Part shown: piece after piece, positions 45,974 to 57,197 of the stretch
Position numbering within the stretch: position 1 is the stretch's first letter
Layout: each line of letters opens with the position of its first letter
Source: Anaeramoeba flamelloides
Taxonomy: Eukaryota > Metamonada > Anaeramoebidae
Assembly: GCA_027625915.1 (NCBI GenBank)
Contig: JANTQA010000012.1
Location: 2,077,001-2,141,000 of the forward strand
Reading direction: 5' to 3'
Length of the DNA: 64,000 nucleotides
Made by a program: the position numbers and the translations under genes
The notes under the pieces: model-generated
Databases searched by the model: none
The model's input: the letters and a program-made list of their open reading frames with translations, nothing else
Told to the model about the DNA's origin: nothing

Positions 45974-47059
45974 TTATTTCTTTTGTGATTTTGCTTGCTC
46001 GTGTTTTTTAATTCTTTGCTTCCTGTCTTCGTTTGGATCTGGTCTAATACCTCTATTTTTAGGAAGGGAGATCATTGGTCTATTTTTCCTACCAATAACA
46101 AAGACATTGGAAAGTCTTGTAGCAAAGGAGTGACCCTTTTCATCTTTGATGTGGATAATGTCATAGGAACCGGCGTGTAATTCCTTTTTGGTGATGATTC
46201 CAATTCTTCCTGTATTTCTGCCTCCTGTGATCATGACAACATTACCAACTGCGAATTTGATAAAGCCAACAATTTTGTTTTCTTTGATATCGAATTTGAT
46301 TGTGTCGTTGACTTTGATTAATGGGTCTGGATATCTGAAGGTTCTTCCATCATGAGTGACAATGAATGGAATTCTTTTCATTCCAATTTGAGATTTCTTG
46401 ACTTTACATAATTTAAAGTTGGATTCTTTTTGAGTGATTTTATGGGCTACAAATCTTCCTTTTTCATCATAAAGAATTCTGAAGTTTTCATTGGTTCGAT
46501 CAATTGAGATAACATCTTTATTAATGAAATTTAAAATGGTGTTATTTGAATTTGTGTTAATTGTTTTTGTTGTTAAACGTTTTTCAAAGAATTAGCAGAC
46601 AGGCTTTGCAAACAAAAAGAAAAAGAAGAAAAAAGAAATTATTTATTACCCATAAAACCAGTTGGATAAGTGTTGTCAGTCCTAACTTTACCGTCAACTT
46701 TGACGACTCTTTGCATAAGGATCAAAGTAACTTCTTTTCCCGTTAAAGCATATTTCAATTTGTTTCTGAGTAAAAGTGTCAATGGAAGACATTCTCTTAA
46801 TTTGTGTGGACCAGTTGATGGTCTTGGTGCCTTTTTTTTTTTTTTCAAAAAAAGTAAATTTGTTTGGTTGTTTTTTGGTTAGAAGCAAATTTATAAAAAG
46901 TTTTTTTCTTATTTCTTTTTTTCTTTCTTGAGAAACAAAAAAGAAGAAGTCTCTTTTAAAATGAATTTATAAACTTACCCATGTACCACCTAATTTATCT
47001 AACATCCAATTTTTTGGTGTATTTAATCTTTTTAAATGTTTTCTTGGTCCTCTAGTCAT
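45974..47059 (-). CDS. RPS4: 40S ribosomal protein eS4 (RPS4), 3 exons
   Basis: The exons are complement(46979..47059, 46650..46830, 45974..46515), giving 267 residues (human RPS4X is 263). It is a core small-subunit ribosomal protein. Exon 1 is [18 protein letters not shown] followed by MLDKLGGTW (human LKRVAAPKHWMLDKL). Exon 2 begins [17 protein letters not shown] and ends TYPTGFM. Exon 3 restores the Asp of [17 protein letters not shown] and continues through the RNA-binding S4/KOW regions: [37 protein letters not shown] and [12 protein letters not shown]. The C-terminus is Lys-rich. The introns are 134 and 148 bp with donors GTAATA and GTAAGT and acceptors AAAG. All phases agree and the match to the family is nearly continuous, so this is one of the safest calls here. 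Confidence 0.97.
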
Positions 47060-48309
47060 CCTTTATATTAAGAAATTAGATCCAAAATGAAAAAAAATGA
47101 TTATTTTATGGTTCTATCATTTTTCATTTGCATTTAATTGTTCTTGAGGTGAGTCAAGAAAAAGGTGTTTGAAATAAAGTTATTTTGTTTTTCTTTTATT
47201 TAAAGGTAATTCTATCTTACTTATTCTTATAAAATTTGATTTTACTATTATAACAGTGAAAAAAATACCTGAAATGAAAAAAATCCTTAATAAGATTATC
47301 AATTATGAATACGAGGAAAATTGTTGTATAATTTCTTTATTTTAAAACCAACTCCCTTTTTTTTAAGAATCAAACTTTTAAAAATTCTAACTCACTCACT
47401 TATTAGAATGATGATTAATGGAATTACCCTTGTTCAAAACACCTTTCAATCAATCAAAAAACAAGAACAAAAATTATCATTTTCCAAACTCTTGTAAACC
47501 TCTCTATAAAACTCAATTGTTTTTCATAAAAAGTAGATCTACTTATGCAACCAAATAATTACAAGAGTATTCTATAAACCCCCTACTTTAATGAACTTTA
47601 GGTAATTTTATTACTTTGTTAATCAAAAAATTGGTTTTTTATCATGGGATTTGATTGTAAATATTCGCAATTACACAACAATTTTACTAATATTCACAAT
47701 TAAAAATCATGTCTTCGGATTTTTTCACTAATATACCTAAATAATAAATTTATAAAAGTTCTAATCATATTTCAAAATGAAAACTATATTTCGTTTTTCC
47801 AAGTAAGCTTTTACTCTTTAAGATCCAAGTAAATAAACTATAAGAATATAAGTAGATATGGTGTTGTTTTCTTAAAGTGCTATTATTAAAAACAAAATTC
47901 GAGAAATGATCAATCAAATTTGATATTTTTCAATAAAAATATAGTTAATTTTTTGAGAAAAATTTGATTAAAAAACTATTAAAAATTTTATAAAAATTGA
48001 AAAAATTACAATCGTTTAACTAATTCGATTCATAAATTAAATTTGCCAAAACATTAAGGAATTTACCCCTGAATTTGATACGAACTTAGAGTTACTTTAG
48101 TTGCAGTGGCCTAGATGTTGTATTGGATACAAGAAGAAGAAAAAAAGCATTGATTTTATTTTGAAACACATATTATATCCTTTTGGTACAGAGTTTTTTG
48201 ATAACTCAAACTTATTTTTTTTTGAATTTCATAGTTATGTTAAAAACCCTACAAGTGAGTGTTTTTCTTTAAAAAATATTTATTTAGATCTTTAGAAAAA
48301 TAATTTGTG
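47060..48309. other. Upstream flank of eS4, nothing recognised
   Basis: AT-rich. The first 150 bases presumably hold the eS4 promoter, but no motif stands out. A plus frame at 48101-48295 has no relative that I know. Confidence 0.4.
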
Positions 48310-48600
48310 GAATGAATAGAATTTATTTGAAATTTATCAATACTGATAAATTGCTATTTATGTTTGGAAATTTTTTGTTGATTTTCCTTTTTAAAATTAT
48401 TTTTCTCAACTTTGAATAAATGATTTTATGAAGTCAAGTGTTAAGAAACTCTGTAAAATTAGTTGATCTTCAAAATTTTCTTTTTCAGTAACTGTTAGAT
48501 GTGAAACAGTTCTAAGATTTATCAAAATGGGAAATTGAACTAAAAATTTATTGAAATTTATTCGAATTTATCAGTAATTATTTCCACCTTTTAAAATAAT
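48310..48600. repeat. Dispersed repeat, partner at 49925-50200
   Basis: Ordered similarity to 49925-50200: GATAAATTG...ATGTTTG.AAATTTTT, TTTGAATAA..G.TTTTAT, GAAACT.TGTAAAAT, and AAAATG.AAATTGAACTAAA. No reading frame is kept. Confidence 0.5.
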
Positions 48601-49107
48601 TTTTATTTTTGTAATAAAAAAATATTAAACCAATTTCATTTAAAATTGCAAGCCTCAGATCAAATCAATTATGAAGGTTAATTCTTTATTTTTTTTTGAA
48701 AATTTTAAATTATCAATCAAATTTGTTTTAAATTTTGATTAGAATTCTTCCTATAATTAAAAACTTTTTTACAACCCTCTATATGATAATAATTGTTTTA
48801 AAAAATTGAGTACTTTTTTAAAGAAAAGTATTGAATTTTATTTTTTATAATGAGAATTTATTTTTTTCTATTATTTCTCAATTAAAAAGAGGAAAAAATT
48901 TATTGGTTTTTCCAAATCTTTTACTAATTTTTAGTTGAAAAAAATTTTAAAATCTTTACAAAGCCAATTGAAAACAATTTATTGAGACTTCATAAGGATC
49001 TCTCATTGACCTTTAGTTCAATAAAATAATAATACAGTCAGTTCCACTTTCAAGGTACAAACTTGAAAGGAAATTAAGGTACAAGATTCAGATTCTAAAC
49101 TATTTTT

Positions 49108-49790
49108 CAGTCAAAGGGGCCCAGTTGTAATGGTATAATACATGTGTTTAAAGGGTTTAAATAGATATTAGAAGAAAAATTTTATTTTGGAAATTTTCAA
49201 AATTGAAATCATTTTTTCACATTTTTACACATTTTTGTTTTTTTTTTAGATTTTTTTTTTTAAAACCTAATTCAGTTGCAAAAAATTTTTTTATTGTAAG
49301 ATAAATAGTCAATTGGTAAAAACGTGTTATTCTAAGGTCATTGAAACCATGTAAAGATTGTTGAGAAATCATATTGATTTCTATTGCAATTCTATTCGAT
49401 CTTTGATCCTGATATTTGTTTAATAAATGTGAAAAATTTTCACTTCATTTTCATTTTCTTTTTCAAATAGAGACCACAAATACCAACAAACTTTGTTTGG
49501 GGGCTTGATTTCTAAAAGAAAAGTATGGAAAACGAAGTGAAAAATGTTTCGTATTTATTATTCAAATACCAGTACAAGTTCAAAACGAACATCGTTGTTT
49601 TTCTCAATAGGGTCCTAAGAATTTGAGTTTTTCAATTTTTAAGAAAATTCATTGATTAATTAGTTTTCTTTCAGACATATATCAACAATTCTTTTAGTGT
49701 ATATTATTCTGTTTATTTCTTATTTGTTCTTCAAAGGTCAATTATATAAAATAATTGATATTTGTAAAAAACGTTGGGCCACTTTGACTG
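49108..49790. mobile_element. GGCCCA inverted-repeat element, nested
   Basis: The termini CAGTCAAAGGGGCCCAGTTG and TTGGGCCACTTTGACTG are inverted repeats. A diverged copy lies on the minus strand at about 25105-25602 and shares most of the length, including TAGATATTAGAAGAAAAAT and GTTATTCTAA. The copy here is longer by the 164-bp insert at 49409-49572. Confidence 0.75.
49409..49572. mobile_element. CTGATATTTG element, innermost insertion
   Basis: A 164-bp inverted-repeat unit, CTGATATTTG ... CAAATACCAG, with arms holding GAAAAATTTTCACTTCATTT and its inverse. The partner copy is at 17968-18130. Absence from the homologous site near 25400 shows that it is an insertion. Confidence 0.75.
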
Positions 49791-50325
49791 AAACAGAGTT
49801 TAGGTTAATAATTTATGTAAAAAAAAATTACAAATTTTGTACCATTAATTTGAGATTTTTTTGTGACTTAAATTTTCTTGCAAGTTGGTGTCTTAAATTC
49901 GAAACTGACCGTAAAAAATATTGATTTGAAATTGATTAATACCAATAAATTGAAATAAATGTTTGAAAATTTTTGCTTTATTTTTCATTTTTGAAATTTT
50001 TTTAACTTAATTTTGAATAATACGTTTTATTCTTTTAAACGCTAAGAGACTTTGTAAAATATTCCAGACTTTGAAATAGTCTTGGTCAAGAATTGTTTTA
50101 AAAGTAGAGTTAATAGATTTACAAAAATGAAAATTGAACTAAATTATTTTTTAAATGTTTTTAGGAATTATAGGTATTTGAGCAACAATTAGTTGTGAAA
50201 ACACCAAAGATCTTTACAAAATGAATTTGGAATTATATTTCTCAATATTTGTTTTAGCTTCCTTATTAAAATTTTCTCTCAAATTTCAATTATGAATCTT
50301 TAATATGAGCAGAAATTAAGGAACT

Positions 50326-50503
50326 TTAAGGTACTAGTCCCCATTATTTTTTTTTTGACCAATTTCTAAATAATGATTCCTTTTCATCTAGAAATATGTT
50401 TAATATTGAAAATAAACAGGGTTTTTCAAATCTAAGTAATTGACATAAAATTTTCGCAACCTCATATTTCGGTAAAAAAATTTAATAGAGAATAGTCCCT
50501 TAA
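50326..50503. mobile_element. TTAA-flanked MITE, copy 4
   Basis: A 178-bp member of the same family: TTAAGGTACTAGTCC ... AATAGTCCCTTAA. Confidence 0.8.
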
Positions 50504-50905
50504 GAAACCAAGTGAGACTCACTACATATTCATGTACGTTTTCTTAATTACTTAACGTGGAAACTATTCTAGCAAAAGGAAACATGACTTTTATTTGTAA
50601 AAGGGGTTGAACAAGTCTCCAAGTGGTAATTTTTCTCAGAGATCAGTTTTTTTTTCACTTACAAACAAACACTTATCTTGATCTAATTTTGAAGAACAAT
50701 TGAACTCATCAAATTGTCTTATGGCTGGTTAATTCTTAAATTGGAAACACTTTTCTTTCAATTGCCATTATTCGTATTATAACTTGACTTTCAAAACATT
50801 TCACTAGCAAGAATATTTGCATGATCTACTAATTATAGTAACTTTCTTTGTATTTAAACCAATAAAAGACTATACACAATGCTTATTAAACACTTTGTAC
50901 CACTA

Positions 50906-51247
50906 TCAAAATAATGTGTGTACAACGACTATAATCCGTGTATCCAAATAAAATCCTATTTTTTCTTCTTGTTCTAAGGCAACATCCAATTTACTACCCA
51001 ATAGTATACCTAAGTTTAATTCAATTTTGAAACTAAACTTCTGGATATTTTCAGTAAATTTTAAATTAGGAATGCAATTTGTTGAAACTTTTGTCTGATG
51101 ATCCCCAATTTTTGAAGAAAATTTTTTGTTTTTTTTGATGTTAAAATTTTGTTTAAATTTACTCAATTTTTTAAGATAAATTCTCCAATTTGATCCTTTA
51201 TTTTTCGAATTTCTTTTAAAATAATAGAACTTGAAGAAATCAATACC
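50906..51247 (-). pseudogene. Open-frame remnant, related to sequence at 28590-28680
   Basis: An open frame of about 113 codons on the minus strand with no ATG near its start. Its C-terminal half has alternating hydrophobic and polar residues (FSFKIELNLGILLGSKLDV, then ALEQEEKIGFYLD). A shorter related peptide, LKLEQEDKIKYWC, can be read on the minus strand near 28600-28640 with similar flanking bases, so this is one of at least two diverged copies. Possible explanations are a lost exon of a host gene or a piece of a repeat. Function is unknown; the alternating pattern suggests beta strands. Confidence 0.35.
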
Positions 51248-52695
51248 ATATTTATCTAGGGTTAATTATCAGTTTCTTTGATCGGTTGATTCGTGTTTAA
51301 GTCTTCTATAACAAAAAAAACACGATTTATATTTTGAAACACGTATAAAATTTTTTTGCACGCTTTATTTTGACTACAGTAAAAAAAAAAAAAATAACAG
51401 ATGAAAAAGTATTAAAACATTTGTCTGAACGAACAGTAAAAAAAAATTTCAAAAAAAGTAAAAGGAAAGGAACGATTTTATTGATATTTTAGGAGTTTTT
51501 TTATATTTTTCAGAAAATTTAGATTGCGATTTTCAGAACAAAAAAAGAAAAAAAAAAAAGGAAAAACGAACGAAAAAAGAATTCGTTTGTTAAAATAAAA
51601 GTTTTTCAGTCAAGTTTCTTCACTTTCGGATTTGGAAACTAAACGTCACTCAACCAAAATTTTAACAATTTCTTCTCCAAACAGTTTAACCATGAATTTT
51701 GTTTTTACGAATGAATATCATAAATTGATCTTTGTTTGTATTCAAGATCTAATATTCATCGGAAGGTAAGACCATAAATCACCCGCCACCAGATTGACAA
51801 TTTTGTTTCTTTGTAGGCTTGTTGTGAATAGTTTTCTTTTTAGGTGATTGTTTTTTGACTTTCTTTTTTTTCTTCTTTTTGTTTGAAAGACTGCATGAAT
51901 TGTTTTTTTTCTCTTTTTTTCCAAAACAAGCGGAAAAAAGAGCTATGATAAGTCACGCCATTAATTTGTGAGGTTGATAAAGTTGTTTGCTTTGAATATT
52001 TTTATGTTTTTGATAAAAAGATAATTGATAAAAAATAAATTTATTTGACAAATTTTGTTTTTTGAAAAATAATTTCTAACAATTTAAATAAATATAACTC
52101 AAAACAAATTGTGAGTATACAGTTTCAAATTAATTTGTAATTTACTGTTTGTTTTACCCATATTTATCTTCAAATAAAATAAATCCTTCATTCGATTTTG
52201 TATTTTATATTTATAAAAAATTAACTACTTGTTTATTGATCATTTGGTGTTTTTTGATTTACTCTCGAACTTTGTTCCACAACATGGTATTTTAATTGAT
52301 CACAAATAAAAAATTAAAAATATCTTTTGTGTTTATAAGCCTTATAATAAGTTGTGGGTTTATCAAGTGCATCACATTTCAAGATATTGAAATGTAAGAA
52401 TATTTATGCTGTTTATGTGAAAGTCGGAAATATAATTTTTCTCTCAAAAGTTCAATAAAGAAGCTGAAACAGATCTCAAGAAATAATTTCCAATTTGTTT
52501 TAAAAAGATCTTGGTTTTTTTGGACCCACTTTTCCACATTGTTATATAAAGTTGAAATAAAGTTCTCCTGAATTAATGTTCTTATCCAATTTTCTGTTTA
52601 AATAAAATTATCCTAATTACCGTTTTACACCAAAACTCAAGAAGAAACTTTTTAATTATATCATTTCTAAAATCAAGTCAATTACCATTAGTGGC
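51248..52695. other. Intergenic, with ambiguous coding-like scraps
   Basis: The minus strand at about 51300 reads IEDLNTNQPIKETDN then stop, and at about 51780-51950 two overlapping frames look protein-like (NLVAGDLWSYLPM; LIIALFSACFGKKEKKN). I could not join them into a gene. Confidence 0.3.
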
Positions 52696-53158
52696 AAAAT
52701 AAAGGGAACACCATTTTCATTCAGCTTTTCAAAAAAAAGATTTGTAAAACATTCAACATTTCAAATTTGTAATTCTTGTTTTCTGCTTGAATTATTAATT
52801 TCCCTTTTACTGTCAATAGGAAAATTTTCATTCAGCTTACTAAAAAACTACATAACCAAAATACTGATACATTCAAATTTATTTTATTAAATTTTTAGTT
52901 CGATTACCATTTTTGAAATCAATTAACTAAACAAATAAAACAACTCAAGAGAAAGAATATTTTGAAAGTCAAGTCAAAATTATAAAGTTTCTTCTGATTC
53001 AAAGTTGTATAATTAATTAATCACAGCTTGTGTAAAAAAATTTATTAGATGGAATATAATGGTTTAAACTTATTTGTAGAATATTAAATTTAATATGTTG
53101 AATGTTTTACAAATCTTTTTTTTGAAAAGCTGAATGAAAATGGTGTTCCCTTTATTTT
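52696..53158. mobile_element. AAATAAAGGGAACACC inverted-repeat element, 463 bp
   Basis: Terminal inverted repeats of about 65 bp are almost perfect: AAAATAAAGGGAACACCATT, TTCATTCAGCTTTTCAAAA and AGATTTGTAAAACATTCAAC all recur inverted at the right end. The high arm identity suggests recent origin or correction. No ORF is present. Confidence 0.8.
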
Positions 53159-53253
53159 TCAAAAAATAATATATTTGAAAAGATATATGGGTTTTTTCAG
53201 CTTTTTCGTCATTAAATTTTTTCAAATTTGAAAGAAAATTATTATGTTCATAG

Positions 53254-53672
53254 CCTTTGGGAAAAAAAGTGAAACAGGGTAAAAAAGTTCAACCCGGTTT
53301 TTAATTGGGAACCTTACTGAAAATTCAAAGTAAGATCTATTAAAAAAAGAAAAAAAAAAAAAAATGAGTAAAGACAAAAGCCGAGATTCAATACAATAAC
53401 AGTGTTTTTAATACTATCTTTTGATATAAGTGTTTATTTGATTGAGTAATTATTAAAATTTTATTAAAAAAATTGTTATTTTACCATCCCCAAAACTACA
53501 ACCTCCAATTTTGATAATAAATTAGATTTAAATTTTGTTTGTTGATTTGATTAAAAATAATATAACGGATTAATATTTGACTTTAATCTGTTTCTTCTTT
53601 TAATTGATTTTATTTTTCTTTTTCAGTAGTGTTCCCAATGAAAAACCAGGTTTCACTTTTTTTCCACAAAGG
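53254..53672. mobile_element. GTGAAACC inverted-repeat element, copy 2
   Basis: The left end CCTTTGGGAAAAAAAGTGAA pairs with the right end TTCACTTTTTTTCCACAAAG. Arms continue with GGTTTTTAATTGGGAAC against GTTCCCAATGAAAAACC. The left arm has a 15-bp extra block (AAAAAAGTTCAACCC). Confidence 0.75.
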
Positions 53673-54612
53673 TTCGTTTCAAACCTAAAAACCTGGAAAT
53701 TTTCAAAAACTCAGATGTAATTTTTTTCTGATCAAGAATTAAAAATAAAAGTAAAAAATCAAATATATATTTACATATTAAGGATAGATCTATTAATTAC
53801 AATTAATAATTTAACCATTTTAATGCATATATTGATTAAATATTTCAAATTCATCATTTTCATCCATTGATAAATGAAGAAATTACCAAAATTATCAAAT
53901 CTTCAAAATTAATTGAGAAACTAACTAAAAAATTAAAATTGAATTGTATTTAAATTTTAAAATCAAAAAAATTGTCATCAGTTGAAAATATGCTAAGGAT
54001 TTTAATTTTTAAAAGGTTTTTAGTTTTTTTTGAATTTGAATTTAATTCAGGAAACTATATTTTGTTAAAAATTTTTTTCTCTTTGTTGCTCAATTTAATT
54101 ATAAATTTTTTAAAAAAAATATCATATAAATGATCGAAAGGGGGGTAATAATCTGATTACATGATTGTAAAAATAATTTTATTATCATATAGATATCTTA
54201 TTATAAATTTAGAATTTATAAAATGAATAATTGCCATAATTTATATTTTACAATTCGGTGTATTTTCTCAATTATTTTTTTAGATTTGAGTATTGTTTTT
54301 GATTGTAACTTTTCACCAAGGGGTTAAAACTGAAAATATTCAGAATATATAATAAATAAAACCAATATGAAAAGTTAATAGTTACTCAGTAATTAATAGA
54401 TTAATAAGTAAAACCAAAATATTTTTTAAATTTTGATTAATATTTTTGATTGGTGATGATAAAAAAATTATTATTAAGGATTTTCAAAATTTCTGTGTAT
54501 TTAAGTTTGATTATAATAACTGGAAAATTTCCTTTCAAATTTTAAAATATTTTACAACTATCCAGTTAAAAAATCTAAAATATCTTTTCTGATATAATTA
54601 GAAATTATATTA
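53673..54612. other. Intergenic, nothing recognised
   Basis: AT-rich DNA between two inverted-repeat elements; no coding or repeat signal beyond homopolymers. Confidence 0.5.
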
Positions 54613-54966
54613 CAGTCAGTTTTAAATTGAAGGCACAAACCTTGAGAAAACTTAAGGTCATAAAGAAAAAATGAAAATAAAAAAATTGAAAATAAAAAAT
54701 ACCTAAAATTCTAAAAAAATATACAAATTTGGGTACATAGTGCCCCCACTTTTCGGAGTTGTGGAATACCAATTTATTAATCACAATTTGTGGAATCTTA
54801 TTATTAATAATCTTTCTATTGTGTTTTTACCCCTCCTGTTTCAGGACGTGGATAATTTTTAATTTTTTCATGTGAATGATATAATATTTTTTTACTTATT
54901 TTTTAATTATCTTTCTTCTTCTCTTTTTTATTTAGTAAATTTTCTTTGATTACTCCTTTCTCACAA

Positions 54967-55021
<55 letters not shown>

Positions 55022-55198
55022 ATGCACAAACTTTCAACGAAATTTTTTACACACAAAAATCTCAAATTAAGGCACAAAATTTGGAATTTTTTTTTCACAA
55101 AGTATTTTACTAGAAACTGAATTTTGTACCTTAATTTGAGATTTTTATTGTGCCTTAAATTTCGTTGAAAGTTAGTGTCTTAAAAGTGGCACTGACTG
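54613..55198. mobile_element. CAGTCAGTT MITE, disrupted, with (AAAT)n block
   Basis: The left terminus CAGTCAGTTTTAAATTGAAG and the right terminus GTGGCACTGACTG, both beside TA, match the family at 18847-19043. About 350 bp of unrelated sequence ending in roughly 14 AAAT units (54966-55023) separates a left scrap from a nearly full right copy, whose own arm repeats the GCACAAAC.TTCAACGAAAT block. Confidence 0.65.
54966..55023. repeat. (AAAT)n microsatellite, about 14 units
   Basis: A perfect tetranucleotide array lying at the junction between an inserted segment and a MITE arm. Confidence 0.9.
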
Positions 55199-57197
55199 TA
55201 TTTAAAGTTCCTTATTGTAACTAAAATAGATTAAAATTGATATAATCATATATTGGAAATGTGTTTCTGATAACTCAAGCTTCATTAAGAGGGGTGAGAA
55301 GTAATTATTCTTAATGTTTTTTATTTTAAGAATTATTGAGTTAAAATCTCAAAATTAAAAATTTGATAAATTAATCACTTTTTGAGCTTCTAAATATTAA
55401 TTTTTAAATTATTTAATGGTAATTAATTTGTTTTCCTTTTTTATATTTGTAAAAGTAAACAATAATAAAATATCTAAAATGACAATTTTTAATTTTGATC
55501 TTTAGCAAAAAACTAAATAATTTATTTTTCAATAATTTTATCAAATAAATTTTTTTAGAGCCATTTGGACCAGGAAAAACTAATATCATTTTATTTTTTT
55601 ATTACACCCCACTTTAAATATCGACGAATTTAGAGTGAAGTTAAATCCTTTTTAAAAACAGATTTTAAACTTTCATAATTCAAATCAGTTCTTTAAGGGT
55701 TGATTCATTACTGTTAAAATTAATTTTCTGAAATGGAAATAAAAAATTTGAAATTTTAATGAGTTCTTAATCACAATCAAAAACTAACCTGTAAAGTGTG
55801 ATGGATCTCGAAAAATCAATAATCAAAAAAAAAGGACATTATTAGAAAAAAAGTGTAAGAGATCTACACTCAATTTCCAATAAGAATGGTTGTGAATTAT
55901 CATTTTGAAAACGTCTGTGTTGATTTTGAAATTGTCGCTCTTTGGTGCTTTTTGAGATCTTGAAGATTTTTTTTTTTCATTTCTTAAATGAGTTAATATT
56001 TTCTCAAGAATCTAACAAACCCCTTACTTTGTCAAATATTGAGAGTTACAAACTAAACACAATTTTGATTAAATTGAATTTAATTTATTGTATATTTGTA
56101 GAAATAAATTTGTTTTAAATTGAAGAAATTTAAACTTTTTAGTAATTTAAAACAAAGAAGCTTGGTAATTGATTTTTTTGAATTGAGATTTTTTTTAAAT
56201 TTTTTTTTTATGAATGGAATTTTTTGCCAATGATATCCCCTTAAAATTGTTTATTTGTTCTTATTTGAATTTTGATTTTCAAAAGAAGGGTAATTTCATT
56301 ATGTCCTATTTAGGTTTCAAGCCACTCCTTGATTATGGAGCAAATACACAATAAATGACTAGAGCCTTAACCAAATTATTTTTTTACAAATATTTGTAAT
56401 TTGAATCTGCGATTTTATAATATCTTTTATGATATATTTTAAAATCAAGGATGGAAACTGAAATAAAACTGTTTATAGCAGATTTTCTATGACTTCCTTA
56501 AAACTTGATTTGAGATCGAATAAAATAAGAGAAATTCTTGTGTTTTCAAAATGTGAAAACTTTTTCAGATTTAAAACTTTTGGAAATTTTTTATTTTAAT
56601 CAAGTGAAGGCCCAAGCTTTAAAATTTTTTTTAAAGTTTGATATTTTCATAAAAGTAGGGTACTAATTTTTAAATGTGACGTAGTGGCTTGGTTCGAAGA
56701 AAGGTACTTATTTTTGAAAAAAAAGGTTCACAAATGTTTAAAAAGAAAACTTTTTAAAAAGTTTTGATTCTGACAAAACCATATTAAAACTTACTCACGG
56801 ATTTAAAATGGAGGTACCAAGACTGGTAAAGGTTTTATTCAAAAAACACAGTTGCTGAATCCAAAAGTCAAATTAACAAGTCAAGAAAACAGACACATGT
56901 ACTTCACAAGGAAGTCTTAAGTCTAACTATCGAATCAAAAGAGAGTTAGTAAAAATGTCGAGATTTTAATATTTCATTTTTCTCGGTTTTTCCTTACAAA
57001 AAGAAAAATAGTAAAAAGAGAAACAAAACTTTTTTGTTCAAAAAAAGGCTGGTCAAATTGTATAATTTTGAAACTTTCTCTGTTTATTTATTTTTTTTTT
57101 TAAAGACAACAAACGATCTTTCAACATTTCTTTGTATTGTTTTTCAATCAAGAAAAAAAGTTTTTTTTTTTAACATTTTATTTTCTTTTGTCTTTCG
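55199..57197. other. Upstream flank of TOR
   Basis: A dispersed-repeat relative at 55240-55560, then unassigned DNA. A plus frame at about 56809-56920 reads GGTKTGKGFIQKTQLLN and RHMYFTRKS then stop; it is compositionally protein-like but unidentified. T-rich tracts at 57095-57180 precede the TOR ATG. Confidence 0.4.

Larger units (their letters stand above)
49035..49911. mobile_element. CAGTCAGTTCC MITE carrying nested insertions
   Basis: The left end CAGTCAGTTCCACTTTCAAG and the right end TCGAAACTGACCG, each next to TA, belong to the family at 18847-19043. The middle is occupied by another inverted-repeat element (49108-49790), which itself carries a third (49409-49572). Confidence 0.75.
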
